Assembly (NCBI GenBank): GCA_020832285.1
Contig: JAFIFB010000034.1
Coordinates: forward strand, 1 to 64,000
DNA: 64,000 bases
Origin: Balneolaceae bacterium
GTDB taxonomy: Bacteria > Bacteroidota > Rhodothermia > Balneolales > Balneolaceae
Reading direction: 5' to 3'
In this document: positions 31,379-40,382 of the stretch, in pieces
How positions within the stretch are numbered: position 1 is the first letter of the stretch
Layout: every line of letters starts with the position of its first letter
The notes under the pieces: generated by a model
Told to the model about the DNA's origin: nothing
Seen by the model: the letters and a program-made list of their open reading frames with translations, nothing else
Database searches by the model: none
Translations under genes and position numbers: made by a program

Positions 31379-32692
31379 TTAATCATCATCATCGAAATGG
31401 AGATTTCCAAGCATATTTTCTGTCGATGCAACAGCTACCGAAACGGCGGCATCACCCGTAACGTTAACTGCGGTTCTCGCCATGTCCAAAATCCGGTCTA
31501 CACCTAATATCAGCGCAATTCCCTCAATGGGTACCTGAACAGCCTGTAAGACAATTACCAGCATTATGATACCTGCACCTGGCACCCCGGCCGTACCGAT
31601 AGAAGCGGCTGTTGCTGTCAGCACTATGGTCAACTGCTGGGTTAAAGAGAGGTCCATACCTAAAGCCTGGGCAATAAAAACGGCAGCAATCGCCTGATAG
31701 AGACTGGTTCCGTCCATGTTGATAGTAGCTCCTACCGGAAGCACAAAACTGGATACTTCTTCGTTCACACCGAGATTCTTCTCAACCCGCTCCATCGTTA
31801 CCGGGAGTGTTGCAAGGCTCGAGCTGGTACTGAAGCCCAAAAGTACAGCAGGCTGGATGGCTTTGAAAAAATCCCTGAGCTTCATCTTACTGAATAGCTT
31901 AAACAAGGTTGAATAGACAATTAAAACATGCAAAATTAACCCGATTATAACGGCCAGACAGTACCAGCCAAGCGCCCTTAAAAGAACAACTGCCTGTCCA
32001 AGATCATCTCCAGTCAGATCGACAATTACAGCCGCCATCAGAGCAAAAACGCCGTATGGAGCTGTTTTCATGATCAGATCCACGATTTTGATGATAACAT
32101 CATTGAGTGATTCAAAAAAGTTAACCAGCGGCGCCCCTTTCTGCGCCGGAATATTTACAATTCCGATGCCCAGAAGAATGGCCACAAACACGATCTGAAG
32201 CATGTTTGAGTTATCACCTGCGGCTTCAAAAAAGTTTTCAGGTACAATGTCCACAAAAAATTCCATGAAGGTACGTTCTTGTAACACATCAGCATCCACA
32301 TCCCGGCCTTCTACATTTTCACCATAACTCTCCATCAATGATGCACGGGTTTCTTCAGGGAGTGTTGCTCCCGGCTGCATTATATTTACAACAGTAAGGC
32401 CAATGGTAATGGCAAACATGGTGGTTACCATATAGATAGCTACTGTTTTCCCTCCCATTTTTGATAACCGGGTAATATCATTCAGACTGGATACACCAAC
32501 GACCAGAGACGCAAGAACAAGCGGAACAGCGATCACCTTTAGTAAATCGATAAAGATTGTACCTACCGGGCGAATGTACACTGAGGTAAAATCTGCCATA
32601 CCCAGTGCCCCGGCGAGCAAACCCCAAAAAAGCCCTAAAATCAGACCGATTATAATTTGCCAGTGAAGTTTTTTATACCATTTAGATTTCAT
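31379..32692 (-). CDS. dicarboxylate/amino acid:cation symporter (DAACS/GltP family)
   Basis: GFSTSSSLATLPVTMERVEKNLGVNEEVSSFVLPVGATINMDGTSLYQAIAAVFIAQ...TAGVPGAGIIML. Confidence 0.95.
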   Translation of the reverse strand: MKSKWYKKLHWQIIIGLILGLFWGLLAGALGMADFTSVYIRPVGTIFIDLLKVIAVPLVLASLVVGVSSLNDITRLSKMGGKTVAIYMVTTMFAITIGLTVVNIMQPGATLPEETRASLMESYGENVEGRDVDADVLQERTFMEFFVDIVPENFFEAAGDNSNMLQIVFVAILLGIGIVNIPAQKGAPLVNFFESLNDVIIKIVDLIMKTAPYGVFALMAAVIVDLTGDDLGQAVVLLRALGWYCLAVIIGLILHVLIVYSTLFKLFSKMKLRDFFKAIQPAVLLGFSTSSSLATLPVTMERVEKNLGVNEEVSSFVLPVGATINMDGTSLYQAIAAVFIAQALGMDLSLTQQLTIVLTATAASIGTAGVPGAGIIMLVIVLQAVQVPIEGIALILGVDRILDMARTAVNVTGDAAVSVAVASTENMLGNLHFDDDD

Positions 32693-33534
32693 CAGAAAAG
32701 AAGTTGTGTGATGATTAATGCAAGAATTCCACTTATACCAGTAGATGCCCAGTTCACAAAACTATTTGCAAAAGAATTGTGATTGCCGCTAAAATCTTCA
32801 GGTATGGGTAGTGTAATGGATTTGTTGATAATTACTGCGCCCAGTATAGAGTCGGCAAAACACCCTGCCAGTCCAAAAAGAAAGACAATAAAGAACATTC
32901 CTGAAGGCACCAAAAAATCTGATAAAAAAATAAAAGACGCGATCGCTGCCGCCCCTGCCAGTGCTGCCATAGTTCCTTTCACACTGATGCCACCGTCAAC
33001 ACCCGGTTCAACAGGTTTACCGGTTGTAATTTCCCAGGTTTTTCCCGGATTTAATGTACCGATTTCCGTGGCCCATGTATCCGATGTGGATGTAGCGAGA
33101 GCTGTGAATGCAGCAACCAGAAATCCATCGATACCCAACAAAAACCATCCAATTAAAAAACAGGTTAGCCAAAATCCATTCGCCCATATCTGGTATCCGT
33201 CACGCCTTTTTTGCAGATGAGGGTGTGTGTTTAGTTTATTTTCATCAAATACTCCAAGTACGCGTTTTTTACGGGTAAAGAAACTGCTTGTAACAAAAAA
33301 GAAGATTATTGCAGCGGCAAGTGCCCATCCCCCAAAACCGAGTGTAATAGTTCCAAGAATAATCACGCCTTTTGTAGCATCGAGTGTGATCCAGTTACCC
33401 AAAAAAGCAACATAAGCGACTACTCCAGACAGGATAAAACCTGCAATCAGCATAGCATGATCCTGCATTCCGGCCTCAAGAATAAACAGGTAAACAACTA
33501 CAAAGACAAAAAGATAGTTTATGAGCCGATACAA
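32692..33534 (-). CDS. DUF92 domain membrane protein
   Basis: FLVAAFTALATSTSDTWATEIGTL...PVEPGVDGGISVKGTMAALAGAA...GCFADSILGA. Confidence 0.88.
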   Translation of the reverse strand: MYRLINYLFVFVVVYLFILEAGMQDHAMLIAGFILSGVVAYVAFLGNWITLDATKGVIILGTITLGFGGWALAAAIIFFFVTSSFFTRKKRVLGVFDENKLNTHPHLQKRRDGYQIWANGFWLTCFLIGWFLLGIDGFLVAAFTALATSTSDTWATEIGTLNPGKTWEITTGKPVEPGVDGGISVKGTMAALAGAAAIASFIFLSDFLVPSGMFFIVFLFGLAGCFADSILGAVIINKSITLPIPEDFSGNHNSFANSFVNWASTGISGILALIITQLLF

Positions 33535-33540
33535 TGTATT

Positions 33541-33807
33541 TTAAGAAGGCTTGGTTGATGGGTTTTCGAGCTTGTGGTCTCTTTTCAGAATAGCATAAAT
33601 GACCACCATGTACCCGGTGAGGATAACTACGGGTGAAATAAAGAGCGATACAAAACCATAAACTTCATTTTCAATTCTCATCGCCGTAAACCCTATAACC
33701 ACGAGCAAAACTCCAAGCCCCAAAAGTTTATAATTCAACGTTGTGAATAGCATAGGCTTTACTTCTTTCTTCTTCTTTTTTTTGTACTTCCTTGGTTTTG
33801 CAGGCAT
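33541..33807 (-). CDS. DUF3098-like small membrane protein
   Basis: two hydrophobic segments, basic N-terminus; 6 bp gap from the DUF92 gene. Confidence 0.6.
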   Translation of the reverse strand: MPAKPRKYKKKKKKEVKPMLFTTLNYKLLGLGVLLVVIGFTAMRIENEVYGFVSLFISPVVILTGYMVVIYAILKRDHKLENPSTKPS

Positions 33808-33928
33808 GGTTAATCCAATTTTATTTCATTAGGAATATTGTTTGCGTAAGTTATTCAAATATCTGAAAACAGAAAAAGAGACTTCAGCGTTAACATTAAA
33901 TTACTGCTACCTGCACAGAATCGGTTTC

Positions 33929-34540
33929 ATGAATATTGTACTTGCATCAGCCAGCCCGCGTCGGGCTCAACTCTTCAAACAGTTGAATTTTCGTTTTTCG
34001 ATATCACCATCATCAGCGGATGAAAATTCGGTTAAATCTTCAGCACCTCCGGAGCTCGTTCAGAAACTTGCCAAAATAAAAGGTGAAGATGTAGCAAAAA
34101 AACATCCCGGATCTTTCATAATTGCAGCTGACACGATTGTTTGGTTCCGTAAAAAAACTTTGGGGAAGCCGAATAATGAACCGGAAGCAAAAGAGATGCT
34201 CCGGATGCTGAGCAACCAAACTCACGAAGTCTATACCGGAGTTTTTATCGCTGTTACTGACGCCCGCGGAGAAATCATTGATGATTTTACATTTGAACAA
34301 AGAACAAAAGTTACATTTTCTGCGTTAACCGACCATGAAATTAATTATTATATTTCTACAGGCAGCCCTTTTGATAAAGCAGGAGCTTATGGGATTCAGG
34401 ACGATTTTGGCTCTCTGTTTGTAGAAAAAATTGAAGGTGATTACTATAATGTAGTTGGATTTCCTCTCAACAAATTTTATCAGCAACTGAAATTGAACAT
34501 GCCCAAAATTCATCAAAAAATATTTTTCAACGCTTCATGA
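33929..34540 (+). CDS. maf: Maf family nucleoside triphosphate pyrophosphatase
   Basis: MNIVLASASPRRAQLFKQLNFRF, IIAADTIVW, LSNQTHEVYTGV, DKAGAYGIQ, VVGFPL; ORF track starts upstream at 33842. Confidence 0.93.
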   Translation: MNIVLASASPRRAQLFKQLNFRFSISPSSADENSVKSSAPPELVQKLAKIKGEDVAKKHPGSFIIAADTIVWFRKKTLGKPNNEPEAKEMLRMLSNQTHEVYTGVFIAVTDARGEIIDDFTFEQRTKVTFSALTDHEINYYISTGSPFDKAGAYGIQDDFGSLFVEKIEGDYYNVVGFPLNKFYQQLKLNMPKIHQKIFFNAS

Positions 34541-36429
34541 AAGCCCTGATCTCCTCTCTGCTTTTTCTCTTTTTACTGGTTGATCTGACCTCCGCCCAAA
34601 CAGATCAATACCAGCAGGCCAATCGTATGATGCAGCAGCAGAACTACGAAGAAGCTCTCCCCATACTGGAAAATCTCTATGAGAATAACCCCCGTTCGTA
34701 TGTCTTTTTTGACCTCTATACAGAATGCCTTATAAACCTGAAGCAGTTTGATGAGGCAGAACAAATTGCTCGTGAACAGATCGATCAAAACCGTTTTACC
34801 CTGCAGGCGGCGATGCGGCTGGCAGAAATTCTCCACCTGAGTGGTGACCGGGAACAGGCACGGGAGGTTTGGGCATCGAAAGCAGAGACAAATTCAGGAA
34901 ATATCCAGGCTTATTATACGATCGGGGCATCCATGCTCGACCGCCAGGAATATGACGCAGCCATAGATCTTTATAAAGATGCGCAAGCTTTTCTTCAAGA
35001 TGAAACACTATTTCTGAATGAACTGGCTAATACCTATATGCAGGCTGGCCGGTTTGAAGAATCGGTGCAGCAATATTTCAGGTTAATTATTAACTCCCCG
35101 GATCAGATGAGCCTGGTGCAGCAACGATTTCTGAGAATGAGAGACAATAACCTTTACCAAATAGCGGCATTCGAACTGGAAGACCAGCTTATGGACCTGG
35201 ATTTCAGCCACAGAGCCTACTCTCCACTCTACCAGTTACTTACCTGGCTGCTTATGGAAACCGAAGAGTACCAGCGTGCATTTGTTTTTGCCCGGCAGTA
35301 TGAAAGTCAAACTAACTATACAATTCACTCACTTTTCACACTTGCGAACCAACTTATCTCTGCACGACAATTTGAACTGGGTGTTCAGGCTCTTGAATAT
35401 TATCTTGATAACAGTGAAGAGTCTGTTCAATTCCGCGCTAAAGAGGAGCTTGGCTTTGCTTACATCCAGTGGGCGCAATATCTGCAGCAAAACAATCTCG
35501 AAACAGATGCGCGCCATAAGGAGCTTTACAACCTGGCGTATGATTATAACGAAACCCTGCTTACAACAGCCCCGGGCTACGAGCGTGCTAACCGGGCTTA
35601 TTCCCGCATCATTGACCTCTCTGTTGACTTTTTCAAGGACCTTGAAAAGGCTGAGTATTGGTTTGAAAAGATGCAGCAGCATTCCGATCGCCAGAGTCAG
35701 TCACATTTGTATTATGCCGAAGGCAGGATTGCTCTTTTTAAAAAGGATTTTGTAACAGCCAGGCAAACTCTCACTCGTGCCGACCGGGCAACTGATAATT
35801 CCAATCTTTCTGAGCGCGCAAGATATTATGTGAGCCTGTCAGATTTCTTCGCCGGTGATTATGAATTTGCCGAAATACAACTTCGAAGCCTGGAACGCCG
35901 CCATACATCCTACTACGCAAACGATGCCATTAAACTGAGGATGTGGATCAAGAACGGCAAAAGAGCCGATACAACCGGGGCAGTACTCGATACCATCAGC
36001 GGCAGCCTGTACGATATTCATGTGGGCAACTATAATGATGCACTCCAGAAACTGGAACCCATTCTTGCAAACTCACAAAACAATTTTGCCGATGACCTGA
36101 TCGTTGAGCTTAGTTCATCTCTACCAGTAGTTTATGATGGATTGGTTCTAAATCTCATCGAACGGGTCATACGCTCCCAGCCGTACAGCCCGTTAAAAGA
36201 AAGACTGCTTTGGGACAAAGCTTCATTGATTGAAAACTATCTGCTCACTGAAACTGAATTGCCTGATTCGCCTTTTATGTATGATTTTCTGGGTGAAACA
36301 GCTATGATCACATATTCCAAAGATGATCTTTATGAACTATACGAAGATATCCTGATGGAATTTCCCGATGGATTTTATGCCCCTTTTATTCGAAAAAAAT
36401 TACAAGAATTAGAAATCACTTCTATATAG
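34537..36429 (+). CDS. TPR-repeat protein, secreted
   Basis: signal peptide; multiple TPR-like units; ATGA overlap with maf. Confidence 0.85.
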   Translation: MKALISSLLFLFLLVDLTSAQTDQYQQANRMMQQQNYEEALPILENLYENNPRSYVFFDLYTECLINLKQFDEAEQIAREQIDQNRFTLQAAMRLAEILHLSGDREQAREVWASKAETNSGNIQAYYTIGASMLDRQEYDAAIDLYKDAQAFLQDETLFLNELANTYMQAGRFEESVQQYFRLIINSPDQMSLVQQRFLRMRDNNLYQIAAFELEDQLMDLDFSHRAYSPLYQLLTWLLMETEEYQRAFVFARQYESQTNYTIHSLFTLANQLISARQFELGVQALEYYLDNSEESVQFRAKEELGFAYIQWAQYLQQNNLETDARHKELYNLAYDYNETLLTTAPGYERANRAYSRIIDLSVDFFKDLEKAEYWFEKMQQHSDRQSQSHLYYAEGRIALFKKDFVTARQTLTRADRATDNSNLSERARYYVSLSDFFAGDYEFAEIQLRSLERRHTSYYANDAIKLRMWIKNGKRADTTGAVLDTISGSLYDIHVGNYNDALQKLEPILANSQNNFADDLIVELSSSLPVVYDGLVLNLIERVIRSQPYSPLKERLLWDKASLIENYLLTETELPDSPFMYDFLGETAMITYSKDDLYELYEDILMEFPDGFYAPFIRKKLQELEITSI

Positions 36430-36431
36430 CC

Positions 36432-37700
36432 ATGTTCAGATCAGCTTTTTTAACACTTCTGATTGTAACTCTTACTTCAATTGGATTGCATGCCCAGGAA
36501 CGTGTACTTATTCCTATGGATGGTTCTCAGAGCGATCACCTTAAAGCATACGGCATCATTTTTAATCATGTAGCCGATGGAGAAACGGGAATGTGGCTTC
36601 TCAATTACCGGGGCGGCTCTTTTTTAACCACAAATGAAAATGATATTGTTCGAAAAAGCCGCACCCGAAATGTACGTGTTGAAATAATTTCCGAATCTGA
36701 AGCCCAACAGATTGTGCAGGAAGTCGAACGCCCTGATGTAAACATGGCGGCCATTAACCTCGAAGTTGCCCCCACCATTGCTGTTTATACCCCACCGCAG
36801 GCACTCCCCTGGGATGATGCAGTAACCCTTGCCCTCGACTATGCTGAAATTCCCTATGATACTGTGTACGATGAAGAGATTTTGTCTGGTGTACTTGAAG
36901 ATTATGACTGGCTCCACCTGCATCACGAAGATTTTACCGGCCAGTTCGGAAAATTCTGGGCCATGTACCGAAACGAACCCTGGTACATTTCGAGAGTACG
37001 GAATCTTGAAGAAATGGCCAATAACCTCGGCTTTGAAAAAGTTAGCCAGTTAAAGCTTGCAGTAGTTCATGAAATTCGTGACTTTGTTGCTGCTGGCGGA
37101 TTTATGTTTGCCATGTGTTCCGCTACCGATACATTTGACATTGCACTCGCCGCCGAAGGCCTCGATATTGTCCCAACCCCGCTCGATGGAGATCCCATTG
37201 ACCCGAATGCTAATCAAAGACTCAACTACAGTAACACCTTTGCATTTGAAAACTTCGAGGTGGAAACCGACCCGTATATCTACGAGCATGCTGATATCGA
37301 TATCGAAGTAGACCTGAACCGTATCAGTGAAAGCCTGGATTATTTTACACTGTTTGAATTTTCGGCAAAATGGGACCCCGTACCAACGATGCTGACTCAA
37401 AATCACGTTAGCAGTATCCGCGGATTTTACGGGCAGGCCACCGCGTTCCAAACCGATAAAATCAAAAACAATGTGGTAATTCTGGGTGAGTCGCCAGGAC
37501 GTGATCAAGCCAAGTATATACATGGAAACCACGGTGAAGGAACCTTCACATTTTACGGAGGACACGACCCCGAGGATTACACTCACCGTGTGGGCGACCC
37601 TCCCACAGACCTGAGCCTGCACACGAACAGTCCCGGTTACCGCCTAATCCTGAACAATGTTCTGTTCCCCGCAGCCGAGAAGAAAAAGCGTGAGACGTAA
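36432..37700 (+). CDS. secreted protein of the Bacteroidota family usually labelled 'asparagine synthetase B'
   Basis: signal peptide MFRSAFLTLLIVTLTSIGLHAQ; ERVLIPMDGSQSDHLKAYGIIFNHVADGETGMWLLNYRGGSFL; immediately follows the TPR gene. Confidence 0.7.
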   Translation: MFRSAFLTLLIVTLTSIGLHAQERVLIPMDGSQSDHLKAYGIIFNHVADGETGMWLLNYRGGSFLTTNENDIVRKSRTRNVRVEIISESEAQQIVQEVERPDVNMAAINLEVAPTIAVYTPPQALPWDDAVTLALDYAEIPYDTVYDEEILSGVLEDYDWLHLHHEDFTGQFGKFWAMYRNEPWYISRVRNLEEMANNLGFEKVSQLKLAVVHEIRDFVAAGGFMFAMCSATDTFDIALAAEGLDIVPTPLDGDPIDPNANQRLNYSNTFAFENFEVETDPYIYEHADIDIEVDLNRISESLDYFTLFEFSAKWDPVPTMLTQNHVSSIRGFYGQATAFQTDKIKNNVVILGESPGRDQAKYIHGNHGEGTFTFYGGHDPEDYTHRVGDPPTDLSLHTNSPGYRLILNNVLFPAAEKKKRET

Positions 37701-37770
37701 TCTACATGCAGAGCGTAGCTAAAAAATCGTTAATCAAAAACAGCTCTCATTCAACTCGACTCACTCATTA

Positions 37771-38538
37771 ATGAATCCATCCTCAAAATTTGAAAATCTT
37801 GTTGAACTGATTTCCATTCTGCGAAAAGAGTGTCCCTGGGACCGCAGACAGACGCACGACTCGATCAAAGATAACCTGATCGAAGAAGCATACGAAGCGG
37901 TTGAAGCCATCGATAAGAAAGATTACGATGAACTTTCCAAAGAGCTGGGCGATCTTCTATTGCACGTGATCTTTCACAGCAAAATGGCATCAGAATCCGG
38001 TCGTTTTTCAATTGAAGATGTGATCCGGGGAATTTCCGAAAAACTGATCCGCCGCCACCCTCATGTTTTTGGAAATACGATCGTAAGTGATGAAAACGAG
38101 GTAGCCTCAAACTGGGAATCTATAAAACTCACCGAAGGCAAAGAGTCCATTCTGGATGGCATTCCAAAACATTTACCTGGTTTGATCCGTGCACAACGCA
38201 TGCAGGAGAAAGCGGCTAATGTCGGATTCGATTGGGCTGAATGGCAGCTTGCATGGGAAAAACTGAACGAAGAGATTGATGAATGGCGTGAATCTCTATC
38301 CGGACAATCAGCGAGCGAACAGAAAGAGGAATTTGGCGACCTGCTCTTCAGTCTCGTAAATGTGGGACGGCTTCTTAACCTGAATGCCGAAGATTCCATC
38401 CGGATGGCAAACAAAAAATTTGATAAACGTTTCCGCTACATCGAAAAAAAACTAACCGAAAAGGGAAAGTCGATTACTGAATCAAACCTCGAAGAGATGG
38501 ATGCTTTTTGGGATGAGGCAAAGTCTATCCTTAAATAA
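37771..38538 (+). CDS. mazG: nucleoside triphosphate pyrophosphohydrolase MazG
   Basis: LRKECPWDRRQTHDSIKDNLIEEAYEAVEAID...ELGDLLLHVIFHSKMA...EFGDLLFSLVNVGR. Confidence 0.95.
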   Translation: MNPSSKFENLVELISILRKECPWDRRQTHDSIKDNLIEEAYEAVEAIDKKDYDELSKELGDLLLHVIFHSKMASESGRFSIEDVIRGISEKLIRRHPHVFGNTIVSDENEVASNWESIKLTEGKESILDGIPKHLPGLIRAQRMQEKAANVGFDWAEWQLAWEKLNEEIDEWRESLSGQSASEQKEEFGDLLFSLVNVGRLLNLNAEDSIRMANKKFDKRFRYIEKKLTEKGKSITESNLEEMDAFWDEAKSILK

Positions 38539-38672
38539 AAAAATCCTGCCTGATTACAGCCTTGTGTCAATTCACAATAATACCGTGTCATCTGTAAAAG
38601 TGAGGGAGTGTCATCGGACTAATCTTGCTGAAAAAAACCCAATCAACATGCAACATGAATCATTCTATATAC

Positions 38673-38821
38673 CCTGAGTTCTATTATTGAAAAAGTCTCC
38701 CCTAAAAAGGAGGGATTTAGAGGGGTGTTCATTGATTTTTGCTAAATTCTGATGAACATCCCCCTGTTTCCCCCTTTTTTAAGGGGGACTTTCTTTAACA
38801 AATTCATTAATCGAACTCAGG
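38673..38821. mobile_element. MITE-like element, family B copy 2
   Basis: ends CCTGAGTTCTATTATTGAA / TTCATTAATCGAACTCAGG match 17/19 as inverted repeats; internal GTCTCCCCT...AAGGGGGACTTTC; same termini as 15671-15809. Confidence 0.65.
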
Positions 38822-39070
38822 TTATATCCTTTCAGTTTTACATGAGGTTTGGTAAAAACAGTTGAAAAGATCACTATCCGTTTCAAAAACACTTCTATAT
38901 TCAAAGGCTGTTTTGTATTTTATAATCTTATTGGAACTAATCTGCGTTGTAAAGTAATTCAACTCAGGAGGTAACAACATCTGCCCCTGCAAGAGGCGTA
39001 ACGAATCTGCTCATGACAGCTTGAAGCAACGCAAACCGTAATTAAAAACTTATTAATACTGACAGACGAA

Positions 39071-40225
39071 ATGGCGGAGCACAACCTACAAAAAATTGAT
39101 CTAAGCGAATATCCCCACATCAACAAAGGGCTCGACGGAATCGTGGCATTTTCCACGACCAAAAGTTTCATCGACGGACAGTCGGGAGATTTAATTTATT
39201 CCGGGTATCACATTGACACTCTCGCAGAAAATGCAACTTTCGAAGAGGTTTGTTTTCTATTGTGGAACGACCGGCTGCCAAATAAACAGGAACTTGATGA
39301 CCTGAACAAACAGCTCCGCAATAAACGTGAGTTACCCGAACCGGTACTAAGCTATATTCAATCCACCAACAAAAAAGCTGAACCAATGGCTGTTCTGAGA
39401 ACCGCCGTTTCGATGCTGGCCGATTTTGTAGATGAGACTGAAGGTGACAATAGCTATGCTATCACTCTTACAGCGCAGATGCCAACCATTATTGCCGCGT
39501 TCGACAGGGCACGCAACGGTAATGAGATTGTTGCCCCTCTGAATGAGGGAAGCACAGCATTTAACTTTCTCTATATGCTAAACGGGGAAAAGCCCGGAGA
39601 AGCTGCCGAGAGAACGATGGACCTCTGCCTGGTTCTCCATGCAGAACACGGAATGAACGCATCCACATTCACCTGCCGTACCATCTGTGCGACGGAATCC
39701 GATATTTTTTCTGCTGTAACAGGTGCCATTGGTGCTCTGAAAGGCCCGCTGCATGGAGGCGCTAACACTGCCGTGATGAAAACACTTTTGAAATTGAAAG
39801 ATCAGGGTGATGATGCCGATCCGGTTGCTTTTACCAAAGGTAAACTGGATCGTAAAGAAAAAATCATGGGATTTGGCCACAGAGTGTACAAAACCTTCGA
39901 TCCGAGAGCTGTTCACCTCAGAAAAATGTCGAAAACACTTTCTGAAGAAACCGGTCACGAATATCTTTACGAGTGGTCTGAAGCAATGCTGAAAACAATG
40001 AAAGATGAGAAAAACATCGACCCGAATGTAGACTTTTTCTCAGCTACGGTATACTATTCTATCGGGATTCAACCTGATTTGTATACCTGCATCTTTACGA
40101 TGAGCCGCGTATCCGGGTGGACTGCTCACTACTTTGAGCAAAAAGCCAATAACAGGCTTATTCGTCCGCGTGCCCTGTATGTAGGTGAAAAGAATCTTGA
40201 ATGGGTTCCCGCAGAAAAAAGGTGA
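39071..40225 (+). CDS. gltA: citrate synthase
   Basis: GLDGIVAFSTTKSFIDGQSGDLIYSGYHIDTLAE, HAEHGMNASTFTCR, GALKGPLHGGANTAVM, MGFGHRVYKTFDPRA. Confidence 0.95.
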   Translation: MAEHNLQKIDLSEYPHINKGLDGIVAFSTTKSFIDGQSGDLIYSGYHIDTLAENATFEEVCFLLWNDRLPNKQELDDLNKQLRNKRELPEPVLSYIQSTNKKAEPMAVLRTAVSMLADFVDETEGDNSYAITLTAQMPTIIAAFDRARNGNEIVAPLNEGSTAFNFLYMLNGEKPGEAAERTMDLCLVLHAEHGMNASTFTCRTICATESDIFSAVTGAIGALKGPLHGGANTAVMKTLLKLKDQGDDADPVAFTKGKLDRKEKIMGFGHRVYKTFDPRAVHLRKMSKTLSEETGHEYLYEWSEAMLKTMKDEKNIDPNVDFFSATVYYSIGIQPDLYTCIFTMSRVSGWTAHYFEQKANNRLIRPRALYVGEKNLEWVPAEKR

Positions 40226-40247
40226 ACTTTTTAATCAATGACTTCGG

Positions 40248-40276
40248 AAAGCCCGGTTTGATGCCGGGCTTTTTTG
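40248..40276 (+). terminator. Rho-independent terminator downstream of gltA
   Basis: aaagcccggtttgatgccgggcttttttg. Confidence 0.85.
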
Positions 40277-40382
40277 TTCGGCTCACCTGAAATATAACCG
40301 CTGAAGAAAACGACACTCTTCTTATAATAATTCGTAGCTTTGAAAGGTTGAAAAGATCAGCCAAAGCAGTCTAAATTCTTTC

